Part shown: one piece after another, positions 24,272 through 35,467 of the stretch
Layout: each line of letters starts with the position of its first letter
Numbering within the stretch: the first letter of the stretch is position 1
DNA from: Xanthoparmelia taractica
Taxonomy: Eukaryota; Ascomycota; Lecanoromycetes; Lecanorales; Parmeliaceae
Direction: 5' to 3'
Length of the DNA stretch: 64,000 nt
NCBI GenBank assembly: GCA_033085395.1
Contig: JANQBS010000028.1
Location: forward strand, 1-64,000
Translations under genes and position numbers: made by a program
Notes under the pieces: generated by a model
What the model was told of the DNA's origin: nothing
Databases searched by the model: none
Seen by the model: the letters and a program-made list of their open reading frames with translations, nothing else

Positions 24272-26392
24272 ATGAAGAAGAAAGAGTATACGGTCATATT
24301 GGAAGCCCAGCTACCAAGATCATATCAGCCTGATGATGCCAATGAGAGAGATGGCCAGCAGGGTGAGTAGCCCGACGAATGAGCCATGCACTGATGGAAG
24401 CAGTTCTAGAATGCTGACAATGGGTCTACAGAGTCATTGAACGCGGCAACTCAACCTGGTAAGCAACTTTCAAGACACCCACGTCTGCCAGGCCATTGCT
24501 ACTCCAGAACGCTGACAGCCATCTACAGAATCCTCGAAAACAGCAACCCACCAAGGTACGTAGTCTATTTGCCTCTAGCAAACAATTCAATCACCCGCTA
24601 GCTCCGACAAACTCACAGTCAGTCCATAGCACAATCAAAACCAACTACTCACTCAGGCTCCTGCGCCTCTCCCGAATACGAAGCCCTTTTCGTCGAATGG
24701 CCCTTCAAAGCGCCATACCGAGGCCAAACCTCCGTGCCCGCTTCCATCACTAATTTGATAAGCAACCTGCCCACGAGAGAAGAGAGGATTATTGCAAAAC
24801 AGCTCTGGAATCCGTCTTTACCGGTCTCGGCCAATGTGGGTATAATTGAGTATAATCGGGTTGATGGGGTGAAGTTTAAGGAGAAGGTTGATGAGAAGTA
24901 TGGTGAGGGTTGGTGGAGGAGACTGGAGGATCTGGCTAGGGAGTTGAATGAGGCTGCTAGGGTAGTTGTAGGGAAAGGGAGGGGTATTGCGGTAGTTCAG
25001 GGAGAAGGGAACGGGGGTAAGGGCGTGGCTCTCGATGAGGGTTCGCGGAAAGGGAAAGCGCCTGAGAAGAAGGCGATCGAGCTGCCCAAGGGACAAGGCG
25101 GAGAATTCAAGAACAAGTATATCAATGAGACTGAAGGGAAGGATCAAGAACCTCGCGTAAAGACCCTCGACCATCTCGCCGAGGCGGCAGCGCTCGTTGC
25201 TAAGACTGGAGACCGATCAAACACGAAAATTGCCGAGTTCACTACAGAAGGCGAAGAAGCCAAGCCAAATTCCGACGAAAAGGCCACAGGAGCAGCAATG
25301 AGCCTCTTATCCCTATCATCAACCCCGGCTGACACGCCCACAGCTGAGCCCTCCGCTGAACCCTCCGCGCTCGCCGCCACAAACCCCCTCTCCGCCCTCT
25401 GGTACCTCATCGACCGCTTCTTCTCCTCGGGCCCCTCAGCCGCCTCCTACTTCTTCGTTGCCCTCGAAGCCGCCATCCGCCTCGACACAACGACCGTCCA
25501 CCCGCTCAACATCCCCGCCCCGCCCGCCTTCTGGACCGACGCCGTGCCCTGGGACATGCCGAAAGTAGGTCTGACGCTCATCCTCACGCTCGCCTCCTCC
25601 TCCAACAACAAATTCGACGCCTTCGCCCGCTTCAGCAAAAGCCTCGGCAAGCCACCCTCATCGGTATCCGAAATGCGCACGATACCCTCCGCCTCACTGC
25701 GCAAAGCCGTCCTACGCGCAAAAGACGACGCAGCGAGAAAAGCGCGCACGACAATCCTAGGCGTCGATCTCCGCGACGTGTTTTACTCCCAGCTCTGCGA
25801 GGTGCACGGGCGGGATATTGGACAGCATTTCGCGACCTTTGGGCGCATGTTCGCGCTCGGGATTTCTCCTGGGGGAGGAGCGAAGTTGTGGCTCGTGGGC
25901 GGGGAGTGGGGGGAGACGGGGACGGTGTGGGAAGGGAATAGGAAAGTTGGGGCGGGGGTGGGGACGTGGGAGGAGATGGATGAGTTTGTGAGGGCTTTTG
26001 AGGGGTTTGCTGTTGCGGATGTTGGTTTCTCCATTTCCTTTTCCCCCCTCTTTCCTCATTCTCTTCCCCTCACCTCCCCTCTCTTCCCTTCCACACCCTT
26101 CACACCTACCCAATAAAAACAAACAAAGGAACCCACTAACGAACCACCCGTCCCTTTCTCCCACCAACAGGGCCAATGGAACACCAAACGCTTCAAATGG
26201 TACCACCGCTGCTTCGCCGTCGACCTCAAACAATTCGACCTGCAAATCGACGACGAGGAAAAGCAGAAGCGGGGCATGTCGTCTAAGGAAGAAGGCACGA
26301 AGAGGCTGCTGAATGAGATTGAGGCGTGGGTGGAGATTTATAGGGTTGAGGACGTGAGGGGGGAGGATGTGGGGAAGTTTGCGTGGTTGTAG
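24272..26392 (+). CDS. Conserved-looking unknown protein with duplicated micro-exons
   Basis: A predicted 576-residue protein. Exons: 24272-24362, 24432-24458, 24529-24555, 24657-26020 and 26171-26392. It starts MKKKEYTVILEAQLPRSY. Exons 2 and 3 are each exactly 27 nt, both phase 1-1, and encode ESLNAATQP and ESSKTATHQ; the DNA and the 3' ends of the preceding introns are similar, pointing to exon duplication. Exon 4 gives SPEYEALFVEWPFKAPYRGQ, then an acidic/lysine-rich linker, then an ordered part (ALWYLIDRFFSSGPSAASYF; DLRDVFYSQLCEVHGRDI). The last exon reads GQWNTKRFKWYHRCFAVDL and ends VGKFAWL. The long frame would start only at GTG (24734). Donor of the last intron is a weak GTTGGT; GTGAGG at 25988 is an alternative. 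No known domain is recognised. Confidence 0.65.
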
Positions 26393-26498
26393 GGATACTG
26401 AGAGCGGTTGAGGTGCTGAGATGGATAGGTGGATGGATGGTTAGACAGAAAATACATGCGATACTTTCCCCTTCCCTTCTCACTGGCAGCGTTCTCAT

Positions 26499-26538
26499 TC
26501 CTCCTCCTCCTCCTCCTCCTCCTCCTCCTCCTCCTCCT
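26499..26538. repeat. (TCC)13 microsatellite
   Basis: About 13 uninterrupted TCC trinucleotides in the 3' flank of the preceding gene. Confidence 0.95.
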
Positions 26539-26833
26539 CGAGCGGCCATTCTAATCTTCCCCTTCCCCTTCCCCTTCATACCTACCTAGCTACCCTAGGG
26601 TCCTGGCACTCCCACTCCCACACGCATACCCTCCCTCATATCTCGCCCTCTCAACCATCTTTCAGAAACCTCGTTTTCAGTTGTCAGCTTTCGCATGCAT
26701 AGCCTTGAAAGCATTACCGATCCATCTACTCTGGGATGTAAAGCAGGATGGATGGATAGCGTGTGTGAGCACCTCAGATAGTCTACCTACCTACCTGACT
26801 CAACAGCGACGCAAGAGCAGCTGGCGTGTATGG

Positions 26834-26938
26834 CTAGGTAGGTAAGGTAGGGTAGGTAAGGTAGGTGAGGTAGGTGAGGTAAGGTAGGTACGATAGGTGA
26901 GGTAGGTAAGGTAGGTAAGGTAAGGTAAAGTAGGTAGA
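26834..26938. repeat. Imperfect TAGG / GGTAA tract
   Basis: About 100 bases composed of variants of GTAGGTAAG and GTAGGTGAG, strand-asymmetric (purine plus T on the + strand). Confidence 0.85.
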
Positions 26939-27044
26939 TGGTGAGCGGGAAGGATATGGTATGGTATAGTGTGTTGTGGGGTGGTGTGGTGTGTCAAGTG
27001 GGATCGGAAGTAGGATCGAGATGAGATGGACAGAGATGAGGATG

Positions 27045-27105
27045 AGTATGGTATGGGTATGGTACGGTATGGTATGAGTATGGTGTGGTATGGTGTGGTA
27101 TGGGT
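27045..27105. repeat. GGTAT-type imperfect repeat
   Basis: Degenerate run of GGTAT, GGTGT and GGGTAT units, again strand-asymmetric and close to the preceding tract. Confidence 0.8.
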
Positions 27106-27704
27106 AAGGTAAGTCAGGTCTAAGGTAGATACCGTATCTTTTTACGAGATAGATATAGGGGTAGTATCTGAAGGGGATATCCCACGGGCAGTAGGGGAGT
27201 AGGATATTCGCAGATAATAGAGATGCACAATGCAGGCTTTTTCTACAGAAACTTGAAAATAGAGCAACGTATTAAGCGGACTTACTAGACAGCACAGTGC
27301 ATCGCGGAGGAGATATATAGCACATTCGTGGAAGTAGGGCTTGATACCTGCAGTAAGGTAACCCTAACAGGCGCGCCAAGGGTCAAACCCTAAGGTACTT
27401 TGGTCTAGAAGTAAGGTACGAAGTAAGGTACGAAGTACCCAAGCACAAACGGCCCCGCGCCTCGGAGGTTATTCATAACTAATGCCCGCTCGCTCTTTAA
27501 TACATACCGTATTTCCATGACCATGACCATGACCACAATCATGCCGTCATAACCCTCGTCAAATGGCGGGGCCCAGCTCACTTAACAGCTCAGCAGGTAA
27601 TCTGCGTAACAGTATTTCAACCTCGACGGCGACACCGCGGACATTTCCCATACCAACACAAGGAACCTGAAATCTTCCAAGAGGACGACGCAGAATCCAA
27701 CCCA

Positions 27705-28825
27705 ATGGCATCTTCTCAGCAAGTCTCCCACAGTATCGAAATCGGTGGTCGTAAGGTGGGGGCCACCGGCTATGGCCTCATGGGTTAGTTCACTCCCACA
27801 CTCTCAATGGCCTTTGCTTAACGCTTCAACAGGCCTGACCTGGAGGGCCCAACCCCCCTCGGAAGAACAAGCCTTTGCAGCGATGCGCGCTGCCCTTGCC
27901 TCTGGCTGCAATCTCTGGAACGGTGGCGAATTCTACGGTACACCTGAGTCCAACTCCCTCACCCTTCTCAAGAGGTACTACGCCCGATACCCCGAAGATG
28001 CCGACAAGGTGGTCCTCAACATCAAAGGTGCCACGCGCCCAGGCTTGCAAGCTGACGGTAGCCCTGAGTTCGTACGGCAGAGCGTGGAGAACTGTCTGAA
28101 GATGCTGGGAGAAAGAGGCAGGATTGATATGTTTGAGTGTGCGAGAAGAGATCCAAAGGTGCCGCTAGAACAGACATTGGGGGCATTGGCCGAGCTGGTG
28201 GATGAGGGCAAGATTGGCGGAGTCGCTCTCTGTGAAGTCAGTGCGAAGACCATCAGGGAAGCGGCCAAAATCACCAAGATTGTAGCTGTGGAGGTGGAGC
28301 TGTCGCTGTGGTCAACGGAGCCTCTGACCAATGGCATCGCAGAGGCTTGTGCCGAGTTTGACATCCCAATCACTGCGTGAGTCAATCGACGTTTCGACTG
28401 TTGGGTCGGTTGGACCACTGACTGCGCCCAGTTACGCTCCAATTGGCCATGGCATGTTAACCGGCCAGATCAACTCACTCGACGATATCCCGCACACGGA
28501 CGTCCGAAGAAAGTTGCCCAGATTCCAGCCCGAGAACTTTGAGGCCAACATAAAACTTGTCAAGGAGCTTGAAAAGATCGCCGGAAAGAAACAGTGCACA
28601 CCGGCTCAATTGGCACTGGCTTGGCTTCGAAGCCTGTCAAACAAGAAAGGAATGCCCAAGATCATCCCAATCCCGGGTGCTACCACCGCCGAGAGGGTGA
28701 AGGAGAACGCTGTCGAGGTTGAACTGAACGAAGTGGAGATAAAGGATATCGACACCATTCTGGCAAGCTCTACAGTCATCGGTGACAGGTACCACCCCGA
28801 CGGCATGAAGATGGTCGATGGCTAG
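27705..28825 (+). CDS. Aldo/keto reductase, pyridoxal-reductase-like (AKR8 type)
   Basis: NADPH-dependent reductase of 338 residues, most like the fungal pyridoxal reductase group (Plr1), which converts pyridoxal to pyridoxine in the cytosol. Exons: 27705-27783, 27833-28376 and 28432-28825; introns are 49 and 55 nt. The start gives MASSQQVSHSIEIGGRKV and the first junction GYGLMGLTWRAQPPSEEQAF. Motifs: NLWNGGEFYG in place of the usual DTA..YG, VLNIKGA with the catalytic Lys, RIDMFECARRDP where most AKRs have a His, LCEVSAKTIREAAKI, and the NADPH-binding KIIPIPGATTAERVKEN near the C-terminus. Substitution of Asp and His of the tetrad is, to my memory, typical of this subgroup. Substrate is inferred from family. 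Confidence 0.88.
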
Positions 28826-29782
28826 AGTCTTTGTCTTTCTATCTTGAAGGCAGCTCACTGACAAGTCCTGAATCATGCCATATGCAACCAGAGCCTAAAA
28901 CATATTTTCCACAACCTAGCTCGATCATCCCACTAAAGCTATCCAAATCCCGATGCTCACTCTAATAATTATCCCCTCTAGAGCACAACATCGCCATGCA
29001 TCTCCCACCCGCGCCCCCCAAACAGTCGTCGGAATGAATCCCCCATTCCCACGAAAGCCTCATACATCCCCCGAGACTGCCCAAAGAAAACATTACCAGA
29101 CCCTCAAGACAACCAGCGTCATAAAAGAGAGAGTGAAAAACATCCACGACATGCACACCCCAGCCAATCAGCAATGAGATCATCTACAACATTAACGGCC
29201 CTTCCCTCCAGCTTAACAAGCCACACATCCATCTGTAATCCCGAAAAAGTAAAAGAAAAGACACGCAAACAAAAGAAAAACAAAGCATAAGACAAGGGGA
29301 CGACCATGCAACTCCAAACCCCTCAACCCTCAATCCCCAAGTCTACACACCGCGTCGTACAAAACCCCCCTCAACTTTTCACAAAAGCGAGTTAGGGCAA
29401 CAGCTTCTCGCAACCCTGTTCTGTGATAGATATCCAAGACATCACCACAAGGTAGCAAATCCCTACCACATCTCCCCCTCCACACCCCCCACCAAAACCC
29501 CTCCCCCATTCCCAAATAGCCGAACCATCCCACGGACCGTAAGGTATTCGCAGCTCATCTTCACACTCAACATAACCCTACCGACCTCCCGACCGAGTCG
29601 GCACGAGATAACACACCCCCCCCCCTCCCCCGTCCCGCGCAAGGCGCTCACTCTTTTTCATCTCTCACTCCCATCTCTCTCACTCCTGGACCACAAACAC
29701 GCCCACCCACCCACCTTTCCCTTTCCCTTTCCCTTCACCAAGCCACCTCCCTTTCCTCCAAAGATACACATGTACACAACAA

Positions 29783-29809
29783 CACCACCACCACCACCAC
29801 CACCACCAC
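29783..29809. repeat. (CAC)9 microsatellite
   Basis: Uninterrupted CAC trinucleotides in intergenic DNA. Confidence 0.95.
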
Positions 29810-29922
29810 AAGTAGAAGCATGCGAATTCCAACTTACCGCATACTAACGAAGCTAGCTAGGTGCATGCGGATATGGAAGGGGTGGTATGCGTATGCGTAT
29901 ATAGGAAGCATGATTGATGAAT

Positions 29923-30002
29923 GGGTGAGTGAGTGGGTGAGTGGGTGAGTGGGTGAGTGGGTGAGTGGGTGAGTGGGTGAGTGGGTGAGTGGGTGAGTGG
30001 GT
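29923..30002. repeat. 8-bp minisatellite GTGAGTGG, about 10 copies
   Basis: Head-to-tail 8-bp units, nearly perfect apart from the first (which has an additional GAGT step), covering about 80 bases. All open frames across it are artefacts of the period. Confidence 0.95.
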
Positions 30003-30333
30003 AAGGAGATGTGTATAAGAGAGAGGGGGAGACAGAGGTAGTAACCCTAATATAGTTAACAGGGAGGGAGATTGGGAGTAGAAAGGAGGGGGATGGGGTG
30101 AGATGGGATGGGATGACATATCTACGCACGTGCTGTTGCAGCAGGGGTTGGGGATATGGAGGACGGAAGAGAGGAACGAACGAAGGGAAAGGGGTTGTGC
30201 ACCATGGGGAAGGCGGTAGGGCTATGTTTTTTTTTTCTTTTTGAAACGAGAGACAGAGAGAGGGAGGCAGGAGCGGGTACGCATTCAGGTCACATACTTT
30301 CATTTAGAGTCTTTCCTCGAAGCCATGAGTACT

Positions 30334-30374
30334 TACCTACCTACCTGCCTACCCACCTACCTACCTACCTACCT
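30334..30374. repeat. (CTAC)n microsatellite
   Basis: About ten CTAC units with two single-base interruptions, downstream of the minus-strand secreted-protein gene. Confidence 0.9.
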
Positions 30375-30564
30375 ATTGCCCTTTAGCGGCATGAGCTCAA
30401 GAGAATCGTGCTACATCCCCTTTTTTTTATTTGATTTGATCAATAAGATGAGCACAACGTCTTCGGCCGTCCCTGGTACACTGAACGAGTCAGACGGGGC
30501 AGAATCATCCCAAGACAAAAAATCCCAATCTTCGGTGTGGCAAAAGCGTAATTGAAAAATCTAT

Positions 30565-32024
30565 TCATCTGCCACTGCCAACGTCGGCGGCGGTTCCGGC
30601 TCCGGTAGCCCAATCCTCAACGTTGCCCATCCCTTTTGGTGTCTGCCTGCATACAGCACCACGGATGTCAGCGCTGCACACTGATTCGAGACAAGATGGG
30701 AGAGTCAACCCACCAAGATTGGTGGGGCGGGCAATTAGTCCTTGTTTGATACAGACTAGAGATCTCGGGGTCAGCCTGCCTCAAGTTCAAAAAGCATCGA
30801 ATCGTTGAAAAATTGCTGGAGCGAACCATATGCACCGCGGCCCAAGTCGAAATTGAGAATGCAGTGTGCCGTTTTGGAAGAAGTGACAAGGGAGTGTCAC
30901 TTACTAGCATCAGCTGCAACCATAGCAGCCCATATGTCAATCCAGCGCATAGTCTCCTTTTGGGTAGACGTCTGCAAATCGAGTATCAAGTCGCATCTGG
31001 ACCCTCCTAGGGTGAATACAGGACTCTTAGCAAAATTCGACTTGAGGCTCGACGCCAAAAGATCCAAAGTTGTTATGGAGTGAACGTACTCGCGCGATAA
31101 GTCCATGGCAATTTCACCTGTACACCCGGCACTCCCTGCCGGCCGAACTCGAACAGTTCCCCGCCCGCCGGTACTTCATTCAACGTGTTCCTACATGGCG
31201 ATGGCACCTGGGGCTCATCGAAGCGGTCACCACATACGACACTGGGCGTGTATTTCCTGACAACAAGACCGAGGTGCCCTTGTGAGCCTGTGATTTGGGT
31301 CCAAAGAGTAAGCGGAACCATATAATATTCTGGATAGAACAAAAACGGTACACAGTGTTCCACCCGCAGCTCACGAAACGCTCCTTGAGACTTTACATAC
31401 CAATCTTTTTGATGGTTCCGCCGCTAGTTAGTCTGTTGGGAGGATCTAAGCACATTTTCATCACCTGCTCGGCGGCATCGGCGATGTCGGACAGAGACGC
31501 GAGATCGGAGGAGCGGCCTTGGTTATAGATAACGTCGATGACGCATCGACCGTCATCTATAAGGACCCGTCAATGCTTGCGACAACATCATACAAGTATT
31601 CCGTGGCGGACGTACCGCTACTCCATCGAGCAGGAAGCCCGTATTGGTACTTATGAGTTTCTCCTCTTGGGCCCCAAGCCGCGGGTTCTGGGTTTAAGCC
31701 AATATTTCGCCAAGCATCAAAACAGCTGTGTCTGTCCAAGTCGTATCCGAACGAATTTCCGTCGCACCAGGAGTCGGCATTGAGGGCTGTGGTAGAGTCG
31801 TCCCCCAAAGGCACGTCGTAGAAAGAGGTCTGATTCGACCGTTGTGCGGTAGCGTTGTTCACAGTATCCAAGGCTTCTGTCGTTGCAGTGGAGACGTTCC
31901 CATGGAGTCGCAACGTCAAAGCTGAGTCGTTCGGATTCCCTTCATTTTGTCGTCCTCTAGGTAGAGTGGCGGAAAGCGCAGGCCCGGTTATGACAGCACA
32001 TGCAAGCCAAACCCTGGTATGCAT
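30565..32024 (-). CDS. Secreted two-module cysteine protein
   Basis: A five-exon gene of 326 residues on the minus strand: 32024-31616, 31556-31401, 31287-31090, 31006-30905 and 30680-30565. All four junctions keep phase 1. It starts MHTRVWLACAVITGPALSAT, a signal peptide. Module A has WCDGNSFGYDL, HSCFDAWRNIG, a splice to SSDDGRCVIDVIYNQG, MKMCLD and HLGLVVRKYTPSVVCG. Module B has PCRNTLNEVPAGGELFEFG, VQVKLPWTYRARGSRCDLIL and, from the last exon, MCSADIRGAVCRQTPKG. The order (C.G...C..A, basic loop, W/Y, DDGRC.IDI-like strand, aromatic Y.P.V.C) matches a family of small secreted fungal proteins I know only as uncharacterised. Five paired cysteine positions suggest disulphides. Last intron (224 nt) is the least certain. 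Possible apoplastic or surface role is inference. Confidence 0.68.
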
Positions 32025-33140
32025 GCTCTATCGCTCCGTAGCGCCACAAATAGCGAACGAAACCAGTAGAATACCACTTGAACTGAAGAGAAAGCCGACT
32101 TTCTCTTGCATAAATGGCATTGCGGACCCGGCGAACTTGCGAAATCAGCACGTCACCGGTGACGTGGTAATGGGAATCGCAAGAGCGCTTGCAGCATCTG
32201 TACAACCGCTGTGGAATGTTCTTCAAGAGAGGTTTTTCGTACGCGATTGCGTGAATACCGGCTTCCTACTCTCCTCAAATTCAAGAGTCTATTTCTAAGT
32301 AGTCCGCATCCATCTCGAAGGCATGCGACGCCGTAGAAAGCTGCTGAGTATGCCCACCACGTCGTCCCCTGTAGTAATGAAAGATCCACTACCGATTCAA
32401 ATCCGTAAAGACTGAACTTTTGGTGAGTAATCATGCTCGGTTCCCCTTCCAGGAACAGAGATATCTTGTCGAGATATGCCCGTGAAAGTCGCGGCTGATA
32501 TCGAGTGAACTTTCTTTTGCTGCATTCAAAAGACGAAGACGACCTCAAACGAGCAATTTGTGGCTCGCTGGGTGTTCCATATCCTCGTTTACTTGGTCCC
32601 CAAATCTATACTGTCTGCTCGGTGCTGTAGATTTTGTCAGCAGTTGCCGCAGGCTTCAAATGCCAGTGTCGAGGTCGAGCGGCGTTGAATTAATTCTAAA
32701 AGAGGATATCGATAAGAACCTCATGAGTGATAACGATTGCTGATGATGGCAGGTCTCCCGTGGATGCATGTCAGCGATGAATCAGATTCAGAGCCAAGAC
32801 GATACTGTTGTACCGGTTGCTGGAAACGATGCCGAAGTCACAAGCATGTTAGGGTTGCATAGCAAGGACGGTCTAAGGCCGTATCGTAATGTTTGAGTGC
32901 TCTGGCAAGGTACATGTATACGACTGGCGTTCTGCCTCAGCTAGCTGCGAACGTTTTCTCCAAGGCATAAAAACTCATCCTGAAGGAATGAAGGATCTAT
33001 ATCCCAGCGGCAGGATTTACCGTCTCACGTGATTTCCAGATCAGGCCCTGCCGCCTCTGACATGCCTCTAACGCTACGCTACATGAGCTGTCCTAGGTAT
33101 CGAGTCGTCTTCTCCACTAACAAAAGCTCTTCACCCAAAA
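32025..33140. other. Divergent intergenic region, weak coding-like frame
   Basis: It contains the promoters of the secreted-protein gene and of the alpha/beta hydrolase by inference. A minus-strand open frame at 32153-32548 reads FTRYQPRLSRAYLDKISLFL, EGEPSMITHQKFSLYGFES and WWAYSAAFYGVACL, which is protein-like, but I find no start, splice or family, so it is not called. Confidence 0.4.
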
Positions 33141-33954
33141 ATGTCCAAACCCACCCTCGTCTTCATCCCCGGATTCTGGGAAGGTCCCACCGTCTTCTCC
33201 AACGTAACCACCATCCTCAACCAACAGCACGCGTACCCAACTTCAATAATCCCCCTCGTCAGCACAGGGACCAGTGGCCCCAGCGCCAAATCCTTCTCCT
33301 CTGACGTCTCCGCCATCCGCGCCGGCGTCGAAGACTTAGCGAACAAAGGCACCGAAATACTCGTAATAATGCATTCGGCCGGCGGCTTCATCGGCTCGCA
33401 AGCCCTCAAAGGCCTCAGCCTTACTTCGCGGAAAGAGCGAGGGCTCGCGGGCGGGGTGAGGAAGCTAGTCTATTTGACCGCAGCGCTCTTGCCCGAAAAC
33501 TCGGACCATGGGCCGCGGCCATTTTTCCAGACGATCGTAATGCCTTTCCCCCCCCCCCCGCGCACTTAATGTTCCCCACGCAGAAGAAATACATATATAT
33601 ACAGAGCGAGAAAGACTTACTTTCCCACAGGACGATCGCATGTACCCCCTCAACCCCCTCCCCTCCCTCTTCAACGACATCCCCGCCCCCTTCGCAGACG
33701 ACTACGCCCAATCCCTCTCCTGGCAACCGTCAACATACGTCGACAGTATCCACGTGGACTACTGTGCCTGGAAAGAGATCCCCAGCGTGTTTCTATGCTG
33801 TGCGCAAGACCAGGTCATACCGCTTGAGGTCCAGCGACAGATTGCAGAAATGGCGGGGGCGGAGATGGAGACTTGTGATGCCGGGCACATGGTTATTTTG
33901 AGCCAGCCGGAGCGGGTGGTGGAGTTTGTGAGGGAGGTGGCGGGGGGAGTGTAG
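33141..33954 (+). CDS. Alpha/beta hydrolase (AB_hydrolase_6 type)
   Basis: Small cytosolic hydrolase or esterase of 239 residues. Exons: 33141-33536 and 33631-33954, phase 0; the intron holds a C10 run and TA repeats. It starts MSKPTLVFIPGFWEGPTVFS, the first strand and oxyanion loop. The nucleophile is Ser in VIMHSAGGF (the usual first Gly of GxSxG is Met), the acid is Asp in LCCAQDQVIP, and the base is His in DAGHMVILSQPE. The lid region contains MYPLNPLPSLFNDIP. The family is widespread among fungal accessory enzymes (esterases, salicylate-ester-like hydrolases). Substrate cannot be predicted. Confidence 0.88.
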
Positions 33955-35467
33955 GAGTGGGGAGTCCAGCCCTTTTTTCCTACGCTCTATGGTTATATTA
34001 GCCATCCTTGCGTATGCTCAGATATTACAATCTTCACGCCAGAAGTATGACGATTCCACTTACCCATTCACTCATCTATTTGAGCGTAGGAAACTCCGAA
34101 TATGGGCTTCACAGGGACCTCCGGCCATCGTCCATTCCCAGTCCGTTCTCTTAGCTATTAAACTATAGCAGATACATCTAGACCATCCAAGAACCAGTCC
34201 GTGAAGGTGGCAGAGGAAACCTGATACCAAAGCGACGTGCCGGAAAAATAGCCTGGGCGCGTATTCATTGGTCGTGGTCAAGCGGTAGCGAAGCCATGAA
34301 CTCTGCTTTCTGTCCAGCTTCCGTTCCATGCGTGGATCCATTCGCCCTTGGCCAAGTTTCTGAGGATCGCACATATAACTACATGCTCCTGCTCCCGCTC
34401 ATGGTTACATTTGAGCCCGTATATGGAAACTTAGAAATAAAAATCCAAAAACGAGCCAAAAAACAGAGCAAAGACAAAAGTTGGCATGTCCAAAGGAATA
34501 GCAAACAAACTCAACTCCACCATCTCTAGTAATAACTTCGAGACATCCCAAGACTGCAGAAAGGGCCCCCGTCCGCCATCATGGTCCAAGCTACCATACA
34601 TGCTGAGATTGAAAACCACACCAAAATTCGTGATAGATATGATACATCCAAGGTCATCAGCATCACTTAGCAGTTCTTGAAAAGTCACTTGAAGAATGAG
34701 GATCTGTAGTTTGTCTGTTTTTTTTTTTTTTGATACCAGCGCTGTAAGGGGAAGTGGCGGTTGTTGGAAGCGCCAAGGGACAGGCGAACAGCAGATGTAG
34801 ATAGAATGTATGATATGGATGGAGTTTATGCTGGTATTAATTACCAACTGGCGGGGGTTGTTGTTGGGATTTGTTAGAGGTGCGGAGAAGGGGAACGCAG
34901 GTGGTGAATGCACGATAAAAGCTTCGAAGAGGCTGCTTGGGACGGATGTAAGGTGTGTGGTGGACGACAAGGGTAGGGGACGCGGCGGTGGGGAAGGACG
35001 GGACCTTTTTTCTTCTTGGGGATGCGCTGGATATGAATGGTGTACGGTAAATATACCTCTTCATGGTACGCAAATTCCCTCTCGCGCGAGCAAGCTAACA
35101 TGTGTGTGTTTGCCACTCACCATGAGAATACTGGGATTCTTCACATCTTACTCGATATGACAGGTAGATTGATTGGAAAACAATGGTGGTTGGAGTTGCT
35201 GAATTTTCTTCTTCTGATATCCATTTGGGATCAAGCGGGAAGTGTTCGCTTTCTGCCGTTGCATAGCGCATGGGAAGGCAAGCAGTTCCTCATTGATGCT
35301 ATTTGTGAAGAGAAAAGTGAAGTATCTGCCGATTTCCAACCGCAACTGGGGCTTTTCTCCAACGCATGAAGGTTTGGCAACAGAAATCATTCAGAATGTA
35401 AGATATCCTGTTAACAGATTTCCGTACAAGTAAAATATATCCTCTAAAAGATGAAACTGCCATTGGT
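33955..35467. other. Convergent intergenic region
   Basis: 1.5 kb between the 3' ends of the hydrolase (+) and the Spt10-like gene (-). It contains a T13 run near 34719-34731. Overlapping frames (34431-34970 -, 34810-35160 +) show no motif, so no gene is called. Confidence 0.5.

Larger units (their letters stand above)
26393..27704. other. Microsatellite-rich intergenic region
   Basis: 1.3 kb without a gene, containing a TCC run, a TAGG-type tract and a GGTAT-type tract (listed separately) and, at 27405-27440, repeats of AAGGTACGAAGT upstream of the aldo/keto reductase, together with AACCCTAAC near 27359. The last few hundred bases presumably contain that gene's promoter. Confidence 0.5.
28826..30564. 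other. Minisatellite-rich intergenic region
   Basis: 1.7 kb with no supported gene. It contains CCTTTC runs (about 29714-29738), a C-run near 29621, a CAC microsatellite, an 8-bp minisatellite, a T-run near 30227 and a CTAC run. A 35-codon ATG frame at 30448-30555 is not supported by any motif. Confidence 0.55.

Noticed and set aside
24734..26116. Single-frame 460-codon version of the micro-exon gene
   Set aside because: It begins at GTG and runs into intron sequence at the 3' end; the spliced model gives an ATG start and a conserved-looking C-terminus.
29923..30002. CRISPR-like or coding repeats
   Set aside because: Head-to-tail 8-bp units without spacers; open frames there follow from the period.
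30448..30555. 35-codon ATG frame
   Set aside because: Too short, serine-rich by chance and lying in repeat-rich intergenic DNA.
32153..32548. 131-codon minus frame with FLEGEPSMITHQKFSLYGFES
   Set aside because: Protein-like, but no ATG-consistent gene model, no splice partners and no family recognised.
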